64,000 bases of DNA from the NCBI GenBank assembly GCA_027214345.1, contig JAPWHR010000017.1, positions 1 through 64,000 on the forward strand, given 5' to 3'. Positions 52,554 through 60,937 of this stretch are shown here, in pieces. Below the pieces are notes generated by a model. That model was not told where the DNA came from. It searched no databases and saw only the letters and a program-made list of their open reading frames with translations. The stretch is from Comamonadaceae bacterium G21597-S1. GTDB lineage: Bacteria > Pseudomonadota > Gammaproteobacteria > Burkholderiales > Burkholderiaceae_C. Made by a program: the position numbers and the translations under genes. Positions within the stretch are counted from its first letter, which is position 1; each line of letters starts with the position of its first letter.

Positions 52554-53777
52554 ATGTCCAACATCCCTGCGTTCACCCTGGCTGGCGTCCTGTTCGGCGC
52601 AAGCGTCGCCGTGGCGTTGACCGCACAACCTGCGTCGGCTGCGACGCCGTCTGCCGGGTCGCCGAAGCTGACCCGCACCGTGGTCATGAGTGGCTTGCAG
52701 AACCCCTGGGACATCGCCTTCACGCCGGATGGCGTCATGCTTTTTACCGAGAAGTGCCGCGGCGTGTCGGCCCGCCTGGCCGACGGAAAGACGGTGCGGC
52801 TGTTTGGCACCAGTGGCTCGGCGCTCGTGGCGCCTGACCTGTTCTGCCAAGGGCAAAGCGGCGTGCATGGCATTGCAGTCGATCCTGATTTCGCAAAGGG
52901 CAAGCGCGACATCTATGTGTTCATGGCCTCCAGGCTGCGCACGCCGGCCAGCAACCGCGTCGTTCGCCTGACCCTGGCCGCCGATGCCACGAGCGTGAGC
53001 CGGCGCACCGACATCATTGAAGACATCGCGTTCAAGCACTCAGGCAACGGCGCCGGCTCGGCCGGCGCCCACAGCGGTGGTGCCGTTCGTTTCGGGCCAG
53101 ACGGATTCCTGTGGGTCACCAGCGGAGACAACCACAATGCCACCCTTCCCCAGGACCTTCAACGCCTTGGGGGCAAGGTGATCCGGGTGAACCGCGACGG
53201 CACCGCGGCGCCGGGCAACAACCCGCCGGCCGGCGCCGACCCACGCATCTATACCTATGGCCACCGCAATGTCCAGGGCCTCAGCTTCCGGCCGGCGGGC
53301 CAGCCCGGCGCCGGCCAGGCCTTCACGGCGGAACACGGGCCGAACCACAGCGACGAGGTGACGCCGCTGGTGGCGGGCGGCAATGCCGGATGGGATCCGC
53401 AGAAGCGCCCCGGCCTGCGCTGCCCCGATGACTACTGTGGATACGGGGGCGACACCAGCACCATGCCCATGACGGACACGCAGCGCTTCCCCGACGCCAT
53501 GCCTCCGAGCTGGGTCCACAACGGCAGTGGCCGCGGCATGAGCACTGCGCTGTTCCTCGATGGGCAACGATGGAAGGCCTGGAATGGCCGCCTGCTCGTG
53601 AGCCTGATGCGCGGTCAGCGCATCGTGGTGCTTCACCTCGACGCACGCGGCATGACGGTGGCCGATGAGACCGTCGACTTGCCTTCCACCCGAACGCGCG
53701 CATTGGTGCAGGGCCCCGACGAGAACCTCTACACGGCCAACGACGACGGCGAGATCTGGCGCGTGGTTCCGAACTGA
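52554..53777 (+). CDS. PQQ-dependent sugar dehydrogenase family protein (Asd/GdhB-type)
   Basis: Periplasmic beta-propeller protein of 407 aa. A Sec signal peptide occupies about residues 1-33 (start ATG 52554; an in-frame ATG at 52539 is possible). The mature part matches soluble aldose dehydrogenases: LQNPWDIAFTPDGVMLFTEK, GVHGIAVDPDF, AHSGGAVRFGPDGFLWVTSGDNH, YTYGHRNVQGLSF and AEHGPNHSDEVTPLVAGGNAGWDP. These segments carry the PQQ and catalytic His region. It oxidises sugars in the periplasm if PQQ is available. No PQQ biosynthesis genes are in the window. Confidence 0.9.
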   Translation: MSNIPAFTLAGVLFGASVAVALTAQPASAATPSAGSPKLTRTVVMSGLQNPWDIAFTPDGVMLFTEKCRGVSARLADGKTVRLFGTSGSALVAPDLFCQGQSGVHGIAVDPDFAKGKRDIYVFMASRLRTPASNRVVRLTLAADATSVSRRTDIIEDIAFKHSGNGAGSAGAHSGGAVRFGPDGFLWVTSGDNHNATLPQDLQRLGGKVIRVNRDGTAAPGNNPPAGADPRIYTYGHRNVQGLSFRPAGQPGAGQAFTAEHGPNHSDEVTPLVAGGNAGWDPQKRPGLRCPDDYCGYGGDTSTMPMTDTQRFPDAMPPSWVHNGSGRGMSTALFLDGQRWKAWNGRLLVSLMRGQRIVVLHLDARGMTVADETVDLPSTRTRALVQGPDENLYTANDDGEIWRVVPN

Positions 53778-53884
53778 ACCTCCTGGCGGGTGCGAAGGCC
53801 ACGGGTTTGGTTCGTCGGCACAGCCATCAGTTGCCGCTGAAGGCGGCTACCCGACACGAGGTCTGGGCAGCCGCCAACGGCCCG

Positions 53885-54061
53885 TCAGATCTCCGTCTGC
53901 TCCGAGATCGCGAACTGTACTGGCCGCTGCGTCTTGTGCTGCATGACGATGGCACGTGTGGCGACATGATCGGCGTGGCACACGTCACGTAGCTTCAGTG
54001 CGACCAGCTTGCCCTTGTTCCACGGCTCGCGGCGAGCGAGGCTTTCAGTAGTGGTTTCCAT
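53885..54061 (-). pseudogene. Internally deleted tyrosine recombinase/integrase remnant
   Basis: A 58-aa frame. Its N-terminal REPWNKGKLV and its C-terminal LKLRDVCHADHVATRAIVMQ / HKTQRPVQFAISEQT match two separated parts of a familiar phage-type integrase as I recall it, in which tens of residues normally lie between LV and LKLRDVC. Here they are fused in frame. The frame also stops just after EQT, well before the catalytic Arg-His-Arg-Tyr part. Thus only fragments of the N-terminal portion survive. It borders the ParDE pair on the other strand. Confidence 0.7.
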
Positions 54062-54102
54062 GACGGAACTCCTTTTTCTTGGCAGCTCGACGCCGCCGCC
54101 AT

Positions 54103-54126
54103 GACGCCGACGCCGACGCCGACGCC
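54103..54126. repeat. GACGCC tandem repeat, four copies
   Basis: Four perfect copies of GACGCC in a row, flanked by further CGCCG-like sequence. It lies between the integrase remnant and parD, about 75 bp upstream of the antitoxin start. Confidence 0.8.
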
Positions 54127-54199
54127 GTCGACGGCTTCGGATGTCAATCTTTGTCACTTCTTGATAGACTTGCGAAGAATCGCTTCTGGAGACCACACC

Positions 54200-54460
54200 G
54201 TGGGCATGAACGTCAACCTCACCCCGCAACTGGAGGAACTGGTCCGCGCCAAGGTGGCGTCGGGCATGTACACCTCGGCCAGCGAGGTCGTTCGCGAAGC
54301 TCTGCGGCTGATGGACGAGCAGGATCGAATGCGGGCGGCCAAGTTCGAACAGCTTCGCGATGACATCCGTGAAGGCTTGGCCAGCGGCACCTCACAGCCC
54401 TGGAGCAGTTCTCAAGCGAAATCCGAAGCCCGTGCGCGGCGAGCGCGCAAGGCAGCCTAG
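54200..54460 (+). CDS. ParD-family antitoxin (ribbon-helix-helix)
   Basis: Type II antitoxin of 86 aa from the GTG at 54200 (84 from the ATG at 54206). The GGAG at 54188-54191 is spaced 8 bp from the GTG, favouring it. The N-terminus MNVNLTPQLEELVRAKVASGMYTSASEVVREALRLMDEQD is a classical ribbon-helix-helix of ParD that binds its own operator. The C-terminal charged tail would wrap the toxin. ParE follows 10 bp later. Autoregulation is expected. Confidence 0.9.
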   Translation: MGMNVNLTPQLEELVRAKVASGMYTSASEVVREALRLMDEQDRMRAAKFEQLRDDIREGLASGTSQPWSSSQAKSEARARRARKAA

Positions 54461-54470
54461 TCAAGCCACC

Positions 54471-54773
54471 ATGGTCACCGTCGTTCGACGCCCGCTGGCG
54501 GCGCTCGACATCCTCGACGTGTGGGACCATATCGCCGACGACAACCTCGCCGCGGCGGATCGCTGGGTCGACGATCTCGACATCGCGTTCAGCCGGCTCG
54601 CGACGCAACCGATGATGGGCCGGGCCCGACCCGAGCTCGCTCCGGCCATCAGGAGTTTTCCGTTCCGGCGCTATGTGATCTTCTACTTGCCAATGCCGGA
54701 CGGCATTGACGTGGTGCGGGTGCTGCACAGCGCAAGGGATATCGATGGCGAACTGCTCGGCGGCGGTGCGTGA
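54471..54773 (+). CDS. ParE/RelE-family toxin
   Basis: Toxin of 100 aa with the ParE fold: VVRRPLAALDILDVWDHIADDNLAAADRWVDDLDIAF, then MMGRARPELAPAIRSFPFRRYVIFYLPMPDGIDVVRVLHSARDI, the latter matching the RelE/ParE strand pattern. ParE toxins usually poison DNA gyrase, whereas RelE acts on ribosomes; this one looks ParE-like by its pairing with ParD. It lies 10 bp after the antitoxin. Intact. Confidence 0.9.
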   Translation: MVTVVRRPLAALDILDVWDHIADDNLAAADRWVDDLDIAFSRLATQPMMGRARPELAPAIRSFPFRRYVIFYLPMPDGIDVVRVLHSARDIDGELLGGGA

Positions 54774-55145
54774 GGGAAAGCAAGTTTTGAAGCGTGTGCA
54801 TTGCTGTCATTGAAGCGACGAGTTCGGCCAGGTGCTGTCGCTCGAATTTGCGAGGTCAAACTCCGCTTCAGACTGGGTGCGGTCGGTCAGATCCGTTCGA
54901 ACCAACATCTGCTTTGTGCCCTCTGCTGACATCGACAATGCGGGACTGAATGCCGGCAAAACGGCTATAGCCGCAGTTGATTCCGGCCATCGGATGGCCG
55001 CTCACTGCGACACACCTGTCATTTGAAATGCTTTCGATTGCCTGAAGTAGTCAGAATTGGTCACGTTGGCAGGGTCGCGGCTTTTTAAACGCAAAGAGGG
55101 ATGGGTCTGGAACTGGATCAATGCCAATTCCAGGTCGATGTCCGC
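54774..55145. other. Gene-poor debris between ParE and the K+ uptake genes
   Basis: About 370 bp without a supported gene. It looks less GC-rich than the neighbours and has no long family-like frame. It may be relic DNA left by past insertions. Confidence 0.45.
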
Positions 55146-55844
55146 TCAAGGCCTGGATTTCTGCACGGCAAAGTTTTCAACTCTTTGCGTCGGACCGGAG
55201 ACGATCAACAGGTCACCAGCCTCCACTCGGGTAGCGGGCGTGGCGTGCTGGAAATCCTTTTGTGCCCTTTTGACGCCGACCACCGTCACGCCGTGTCGCT
55301 CGCGCACCGTCGACTCGGCCAGTGTTTTGCCGTGAGTAGCTGCCGGCGCATGGATCTTGGCAATGGCAAAACCGTCGTCGAACTCGATGTAGTCCATCAG
55401 GCGACCCGAGATCAGGTGGGCCACCCGCTCGCCCATGTCGGCCTCCGGATACACCACGTGGTGCGCGCCCATGCGCTGCGCGATGCGGCCGTGGTCCTCG
55501 GTCAGTGCCTTGACCCAGATGTCCGGGATGTCCAGTTCGGTCAGGGCCATCAGGGTCATCAGGCTGGCCGCCAGGTTGTCGCCAATGCCGACAATGGCAT
55601 GGCGAAAATCCGCCACGCCCAGTTGACGCATGGCCATGACGTTGGTCGCGTCGACCTGTACCGCATGGGTGAGTCGGTCGGCCCAGACCTGTACGGGCGC
55701 GGCGTCGTTGTCAATGCCCATGACGTCGTGTCCCATGTTCACAAGTGACTGCGCGACGGCTCCGCCAAAGCGGCCCAGGCCGATGACCACCACCGAATCG
55801 CCGGCGGAGAACGAAAACTGCTCAGTGAATAATTTACCCAACAA
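55146..55844 (-). CDS. TrkA/KtrA-type potassium uptake regulatory subunit
   Basis: Cytoplasmic RCK protein of 232 aa: one RCK N-domain (VVVIGLGRFGGAVAQSLVNMGHDVMGIDND, Rossmann GxGxxG) and one TrkA-C domain (FAIAKIHAPAATHGKTLAESTVRERHGVTVVGVKR). It binds the TrkH/KtrB subunit and gates K+ flux with ATP/ADP or NADH. It starts at a TTG (55844 or 55841) and overlaps the TrkH 3' end by 11 bp, which couples their translation. Single-domain architecture fits KtrA rather than the two-domain enteric TrkA. Confidence 0.93.
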   Translation of the reverse strand: MLGKLFTEQFSFSAGDSVVVIGLGRFGGAVAQSLVNMGHDVMGIDNDAAPVQVWADRLTHAVQVDATNVMAMRQLGVADFRHAIVGIGDNLAASLMTLMALTELDIPDIWVKALTEDHGRIAQRMGAHHVVYPEADMGERVAHLISGRLMDYIEFDDGFAIAKIHAPAATHGKTLAESTVRERHGVTVVGVKRAQKDFQHATPATRVEAGDLLIVSGPTQRVENFAVQKSRP

Positions 55845-57165
55845 TCGGATGCTCCTCAGGTAAACGCCAGGGCATGCGCCGCTCGCCCAGTGCGAGCGAC
55901 GTGGCCAGCGTGATGGTTCCCACCCGCCCCACGTACATCAGCAGGATCAGCATGAACTGTCCCGTGGGTGGCAGTTCGGCGGTGATGCCGGCGGACAGCC
56001 CCACCGTGCCGAAAGCGGAGATGACTTCGAAGATCACCTTGTCGGTGGGCAGATCGGTCACCCGCAGAATGAAAAGCGTGCCGAGCACGACCATGACGCT
56101 GCCCAGCACCAGCACGGTGATGGCCTGGCGCTGTGCCGGCAGGCAGACGCGTCGGCCGAAGGCCTCGCTGTCCGGCCGGCCTCGCACTTCGGCGATCACC
56201 AGCAACAGAAGGATGGCTACGGTGCTCACTTTCACCCCACCGGCCGTGCCGGCGCTGCCGCCGCCAATGAACATCAGCAGGTAGTGCAGCGCCCAACTTT
56301 CCTGTGCGAGCGCGCTAATGTCCACGGCATTGAAACCAGCGGTTCTGGCCGATACCGACGCAAACGCTGCGTTGAGCAACTTGTCGTCCAGGTCCATGGC
56401 CCCCAGCGTGCGGGTGTTGGACCATTCGAACGCCAGCAGCCCCACCATGCCCAGCATCAGCAGCAGTGCGCTGCCAGAGAGCGTGAGTTTGGTGTGCAGT
56501 GACCAGTGGTGTGGGTCACGCCAGCGGCCGCGGATGTCCTGCAGCACAGGAAAGCCGATGCCACCAATGAAGATGGCCAGCATCACCGGTACCAGCACCC
56601 AGGCGTCGCTCTGAAAGCGCATGAGGCTGTCGCCATACAGCGAGAAGCCGGCGTTGTTGAACGCCGACACGGCATGGAACAGCCCGCTCCACAGCGATTC
56701 GCCCCAGGGCATGGTGTGTGTCAGGGCAAACCGGGTCGACAGCAAGGCCGTCAGCACCAGCTCGCTGGCCAATGTCACCATCAGCACCACACGGGCAACG
56801 CTGGTCACTTCCCCCAGTCCAATGGTGTGGGACTCTGCCTGGGTCAACAAGCGGGTGCGCAGTCGCAGGGAGCGGTTGACCCACAAACCGAGCAGCGCGG
56901 CCGCTGTCATCAAGCCGAAGCCCCCTATCTGGAACAGCACCATGACAACCATCTGCCCGAATAGCGACCAGTAGGTGCCGGTGTCCACCACCACCAGACC
57001 CGTCACGCAGACGGCCGAGACGGCCGTGAACAAGGCGACGAGCAGCGGCGCCGACTCGCCAGTGACGTGTGACGCGGGCAGCATGAGCAGCACCGTACCC
57101 GCCGAGATCAGCAACAGAAACAAGAGGGCTACGGCCCGGCTGGGGTGTGACAGGTGGCGGCGCAT
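55834..57165 (-). CDS. TrkH/KtrB family potassium transporter
   Basis: Inner-membrane K+ translocating subunit (443 aa) with four pore-loop repeats. Their filter glycines are visible in TAVSAVCVTGLVVVDT, HAVSAFNNAGFSLYGD, ASVSARTAGFNAVDIS and EVISAFGTVGLSAGIT. Length fits KtrB. It is followed by, and overlaps, the RCK subunit, giving a complete Ktr-type Na+/K+ uptake system. It is divergent from a KdpD/KdpE-like two-component pair, with direct repeats in the 175 bp between. Confidence 0.94.
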   Translation of the reverse strand: MRRHLSHPSRAVALLFLLLISAGTVLLMLPASHVTGESAPLLVALFTAVSAVCVTGLVVVDTGTYWSLFGQMVVMVLFQIGGFGLMTAAALLGLWVNRSLRLRTRLLTQAESHTIGLGEVTSVARVVLMVTLASELVLTALLSTRFALTHTMPWGESLWSGLFHAVSAFNNAGFSLYGDSLMRFQSDAWVLVPVMLAIFIGGIGFPVLQDIRGRWRDPHHWSLHTKLTLSGSALLLMLGMVGLLAFEWSNTRTLGAMDLDDKLLNAAFASVSARTAGFNAVDISALAQESWALHYLLMFIGGGSAGTAGGVKVSTVAILLLLVIAEVRGRPDSEAFGRRVCLPAQRQAITVLVLGSVMVVLGTLFILRVTDLPTDKVIFEVISAFGTVGLSAGITAELPPTGQFMLILLMYVGRVGTITLATSLALGERRMPWRLPEEHPIVG

Positions 57166-57235
57166 GGGCAGTGATCAACGTTCGGAGCCCGATTCTTGGT
57201 CCGGTTGTCGGGACTGTCTGCCCTTGAGACCGCGT

Positions 57236-57286
57236 CTTGATGCGATCTTGATGCCGGCACCACCAGTCTTGATGCTCCCTTGATGC
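57236..57286 (+). promoter_or_regulatory. Four phased CTTGATGC direct repeats, response-regulator site candidate
   Basis: CTTGATGC occurs exactly four times, starting at 57236, 57247, 57268 and 57279, i.e. with steps of 11, 21 and 11 bp, so all lie on nearly the same face of the helix in two pairs. Direct repeats spaced 11 bp are typical of OmpR/PhoB-family binding sites. They lie between ktr-type uptake genes and the KdpD/E-like pair, so the response regulator encoded at 58891 is the natural candidate binder. Confidence 0.6.
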
Positions 57287-57340
57287 GGTGTGGGTGGCTC
57301 CCCACGCCCGGTCGCGCCTCTCTTGGCCTACAGTCACTGT

Positions 57341-58894
57341 GTGACGAACACATCCCCGAAGCACAACAACCAAGCACCTGCGAGCCGAACCAGTCCGACA
57401 AGTGCGGGTGCCTGGCTGGGCGCGATCGCCATCTGCGTCGCTGCGACGCTGATCGGCCTGCCTCTTGCCGGCACCTTGGACACAGACAGCCTGGTGTTGC
57501 TGTTCATGCTCGCCGTGGTGTTGTCGGGTGCACGTTTTGGTCGCGGCCCGGCGGTGCTTGCCGCCGGCCTTTCGGTGCTGCTCTTCAACGTGGTGTTCGT
57601 GGAGCCCCGTTATTCCCTGGCCGTGGCCAACGAGCGGCTGGTGTTCACGCTGGGGGTGATGCTGCTGGTGGGGCTCGTCGTCGGGCACCTCACGGCTTCG
57701 CTGCGCGCACAGGCCCGTGCGGCATCCGATGGTGAGCGACTCGTTCGCAGCCTGTATGACATTTCGCGCGAACTTGGCACGGCGCTCACGGTGCAGCAGG
57801 TCGACGAAGTGGCCCGGCCGTTCATGCGCGCGCAACTGGCGGCGGATGTGAGTCTGTGGGTTCGCAATCCCAGCGCCGCACGCGTGACGCCATCGGCCGT
57901 ATCGGAATCACTGGAAGCACAGGCAGCCGAGGTGATGCGTCATGGGAGTTGGCAACCCGGTGAGTTGCGTGACGACGGAACACTCGTCATCGCCTTGAAA
58001 GGCCCGATGGCGATTCGTGGTGCCATGGTCCTGCAGCGTCCTTTGGCGCCGGCCTGGCGCGACGGCGAGCGCCGCCTGATCGATGCTTGCGCCGCGCTCA
58101 TTGGCAGTGCGTTGGAGCGCATCCACTACATTGAAGTGGCCCGCGACAGTGCTGTCGAGATCGAGGGCGAACGGCTGCGCAACGTGCTGTTGTCAGCCAT
58201 TTCACACGATCTGCGCACACCGCTGGCCTCACTGGTGGGGCTGGCTGAGTCGCTAACGCTCACCCGTCCGGCGGCATCGCCTCAGCAAGCGAGCATCGCA
58301 AAGTCCATTGCCGGTTCTGCGCGTCGCATGAGCGCCATGGTCAACAACCTGCTGGACATGGCCCGGGTGGAATCGGGCAAGGTGCGCCTTCGCCTGGAAT
58401 GGCTGCCGGCAGAGGAGGTCATCGGTACTGCAGTCGCCGCGTGCGAGGTCGCACTGGTGGGCCGCTATCTGCACATTCGGGTGCCCGACGACATGCCCCT
58501 GTTCCGTTTTGACGCGGTACTGATGGAGCGTGTGCTGGTCAACCTGCTGGAGAACGCAGCCAAGTACACCCCCGAAGGAGCGACTATCTCCATCGAGAGC
58601 GTCGCTCATCCGGCCGAGTTGTGGCTCTGTGTCAGCGACGACGGCCCCGGGTTTCGCACCAGCCGGCCACAGGATCTGTTTCGCAAGTTTGAACGCGGTG
58701 CCCGCGAGAGTGCCACGCCTGGCGTAGGGCTGGGCCTGGCCTTGTGTCGCGCCATTGTCGAAGCCCACGGCGGGACCATCCGCGCCGAAACCGCCGGCGG
58801 TGGCGGGGCACGCATCGTGATGGTCTTTGCGCGCAGCGCGCCTCCTGCCATGCCGGCCGAAGAGAGTCTGCCTTCAAGGAGTACTTTTCCGTGA
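57341..58894 (+). CDS. KdpD-like sensor histidine kinase (DUF4118, lacking the KdpD N-domain)
   Basis: Membrane histidine kinase of 517 aa from GTG 57341 (an in-frame GTG at 57290 is an alternative). It starts with a four-helix DUF4118 domain (about 25-115), followed by a GAF-like domain (about 130-275) and the kinase: SAISHDLRTPLASL (phospho-His), LLENAAKYTPEG (N box), VSDDGPGF and GVGLGLALCRAIVEAHGG (G boxes). The N-terminal KdpD/UspA-type cytosolic module of canonical KdpD is missing. Its stop overlaps the response regulator start by 4 bp. K+ sensing is inferred from the family and the divergent K+ uptake genes. Confidence 0.92.
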   Translation: MTNTSPKHNNQAPASRTSPTSAGAWLGAIAICVAATLIGLPLAGTLDTDSLVLLFMLAVVLSGARFGRGPAVLAAGLSVLLFNVVFVEPRYSLAVANERLVFTLGVMLLVGLVVGHLTASLRAQARAASDGERLVRSLYDISRELGTALTVQQVDEVARPFMRAQLAADVSLWVRNPSAARVTPSAVSESLEAQAAEVMRHGSWQPGELRDDGTLVIALKGPMAIRGAMVLQRPLAPAWRDGERRLIDACAALIGSALERIHYIEVARDSAVEIEGERLRNVLLSAISHDLRTPLASLVGLAESLTLTRPAASPQQASIAKSIAGSARRMSAMVNNLLDMARVESGKVRLRLEWLPAEEVIGTAVAACEVALVGRYLHIRVPDDMPLFRFDAVLMERVLVNLLENAAKYTPEGATISIESVAHPAELWLCVSDDGPGFRTSRPQDLFRKFERGARESATPGVGLGLALCRAIVEAHGGTIRAETAGGGGARIVMVFARSAPPAMPAEESLPSRSTFP

Positions 58895-59619
58895 ACCTTC
58901 CTCAGGAAATGCCGGGCGCACGGGTTCTGGTGATCGAAGACGAGACGGACATCCGCCACTTCGTGCGCCTCGCGCTCGAATCGGACGGACACGAAGTGAC
59001 CGAGGCGGCAACGCTGGAGCGGGGACTCATTGAAGCGGGTGTGCGGCGGCCAGATCTGGTGGTGCTGGACCTGGGCCTCCCCGATGGCGATGGCGTGGAC
59101 TTCATCCGCACGTTTCGCAGTTGGTCATCTACGCCCGTGCTTGTGTTGTCGGCGCGCTCCGCCGAATATGACAAAGTGCTCGCGCTTGACAGTGGCGCCG
59201 ACGATTACTTGATCAAACCCTTTGGATCGGCCGAACTGCTGGCCCGCACCCGTGCCCATCTGCGCAGGCGCCACCGCCACGCCGGTGGCGACGAGGCCAT
59301 GCTGCGTTTTGGCAACATCGCCATCGACCGCGCCCGCAGGCGCGTCACCCGCGACGGCGACCTGATACACCTCACGCCGATCGAGTACAGCCTGTTGCTG
59401 AAGCTGACCTCTCACCCGGACCGCGTCGTCACCCACCGCCAGCTGCTGCAGGAACTGTGGGGGCCCGCCCATACCGAAAGCTCGCACTACGTGCGTGTGC
59501 ACATGGGCAATCTGCGCAAGAAGATCGAAGTGGATTCATCACGCCCCAGATGGTTGCTCACCGAGACGGGTGTAGGCTACCGCTTTTCCCCGGAAGGGGG
59601 TTCGCACCAAGGAGCATGA
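58891..59619 (+). CDS. KdpE-like OmpR-family response regulator
   Basis: Response regulator of 242 aa. The receiver domain has VLVIEDETDIRHFVRLAL, the phospho-Asp in LVVLDLGLPDGDG, and the Lys in DDYLIKPFGSAELLAR. The C-terminal OmpR/PhoB winged helix shows LTPIEYSLLLKLTSHPDRVVTHRQLLQELWGPAHTESSHYVRVHMGNLRKKIE and ends TGVGYRFSPE. It starts at GTG 58891, overlapping the kinase stop by GTGA, with AAGGAG about 11 bp upstream. It presumably binds the repeats upstream of the kinase gene. Confidence 0.94.
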   Translation: MNLPQEMPGARVLVIEDETDIRHFVRLALESDGHEVTEAATLERGLIEAGVRRPDLVVLDLGLPDGDGVDFIRTFRSWSSTPVLVLSARSAEYDKVLALDSGADDYLIKPFGSAELLARTRAHLRRRHRHAGGDEAMLRFGNIAIDRARRRVTRDGDLIHLTPIEYSLLLKLTSHPDRVVTHRQLLQELWGPAHTESSHYVRVHMGNLRKKIEVDSSRPRWLLTETGVGYRFSPEGGSHQGA

Positions 59620-60045
59620 CCATTGCAAGACTTGGAATTCGCGTAGATGCTCTGTCTAGAATTACGCAGAGAGTCCATCGGCCCACGGAACATTCAATGA
59701 CTCTTGTCAACGTCAGCTGCCCTGGAGTTGATTGAACTAAGCGGCTGTTGCCAGCCTGAACCGGTCACCCATTGACCAACACTGACGGGCAAGTCCTGGT
59801 CGGAAGCCGACGAATTGCAAGGCCTACCGCCCGACCACTCCCGCTGCGAAGCGGACCTACAGCCATCCATTGCACCCGAGCACATCCAAGCCCCCCACGT
59901 CGCTCCCAGTCAACAACCCGTCGTCCCCCGTCGCCTGCGCCCCGCCCCCTGGCGCTAAAGTGCACTGCCAGGCCCGGCACCCGTCCGCAAGGACGCCGCC
60001 AGGCCAACGAATCCACGCCACGCCACGACAAGGAATCCCAAGCCC
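59620..60045. other. Gene-poor region before the carnitine operon
   Basis: About 425 bp with no supported gene. It looks like relic sequence of mixed composition; the promoter of the carnitine operon must lie in its last part, just before an AAGGAA ribosome site. Confidence 0.45.
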
Positions 60046-60933
60046 ATGAACCGCAACGTCATCATCACCTGCGCCGTGACCGGCGCCGGCGACACCGTCG
60101 GCAAGAACCCGCACGTGCCGGTCACGCCCGAGCAGATCGCCGCGGCGGCGGTCGAGGCGGCCAAGGCCGGCGCCACCGTCGTGCATTGCCATGTGCGCGA
60201 CCCCAAGACCGGCAAGGGCAGCCGCGACACGGCGCTGTACCGGGAGGTGATGGAGCGTATCCGCGATTCGGGCGTGGACATCATCGTCAACCTGACCGCC
60301 GGCATGGGCGGCGACCTGGAGATCGGCCCGGGCGAGAACCCGACGCGGTTCGGCGACGCGACCGACCTGGTCGGCCCGCTGGCGCGGCTGGTGCACGTGG
60401 AGGCGCTGCTGCCCGACATCTGCACGCTGGACTGCGGCACGCTGAACTTCGGCGACGGCGACACGATTTATGTCTCCACGCCGGCGGCGCTGCGCACCGG
60501 CGCCAAACGTATCACCGAACTCGGCGTCAAGGCCGAGCTGGAGATCTTCGACACCGGCCACCTGTGGTTCGCCAAGCAGATGATGGCCGAGGGCCTGCTC
60601 GCCGACCCGCTGTTCCAGCTGTGCCTGGGTATTCCCTGGGGTGCGCCGGCCGACACGACGACGATGAAGGCGATGGTTGACAACCTGCCGCCGGGCGCGA
60701 CCTGGGCCGGTTTCGGCATCGGCCGGATGCAGATGCCGATGGCGGCGCAGGCGGTGTTGCTGGGCGGCCATGTGCGCGTGGGCCTGGAGGACAACCTGTG
60801 GCTGGACAAGGGCGTGCCGGCCAGCAACGGCACGCTGGTCGAGCGGGTGCGCCAGCTGCTGGGCAACATGGGCGCCAAGGCCATGACGCCGTCCGAGGGG
60901 CGGGCGGCGATGGGTTTGAAGGCGCGGGGATAA
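60046..60933 (+). CDS. cdhC: 3-dehydrocarnitine cleavage enzyme (BKACE, CdhC)
   Basis: Zn-dependent BKACE (295 aa) that reacts 3-dehydrocarnitine with acetyl-CoA to give betainyl-CoA and acetoacetate. It carries the zinc motif [17 protein letters not shown] and the [18 protein letters not shown] segment typical of the dehydrocarnitine subgroup. A late strand reads [25 protein letters not shown] lies before the ATG. It is the first gene of the operon, 4 bp before the carnitine dehydrogenase, matching the cdhC-cdhA-cdhB order known in Pseudomonas. Confidence 0.92.
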   Translation: MNRNVIITCAVTGAGDTVGKNPHVPVTPEQIAAAAVEAAKAGATVVHCHVRDPKTGKGSRDTALYREVMERIRDSGVDIIVNLTAGMGGDLEIGPGENPTRFGDATDLVGPLARLVHVEALLPDICTLDCGTLNFGDGDTIYVSTPAALRTGAKRITELGVKAELEIFDTGHLWFAKQMMAEGLLADPLFQLCLGIPWGAPADTTTMKAMVDNLPPGATWAGFGIGRMQMPMAAQAVLLGGHVRVGLEDNLWLDKGVPASNGTLVERVRQLLGNMGAKAMTPSEGRAAMGLKARG

Positions 60934-60937
60934 GGCC

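Larger units (their letters stand above)
53778..54199. other. Region between the sugar dehydrogenase and ParD
   Basis: About 420 bp that includes the integrase remnant at 53885-54061 and the GACGCC tandem repeat at 54103-54126, then the presumed parDE promoter. Nothing else is recognised. Confidence 0.5.

Noticed and set aside
53885-54229. Longer version of the integrase remnant with a poly-Arg insert
   Set aside because: The Arg run is the reverse reading of the GACGCC repeat; the family-like part begins only at 54061.
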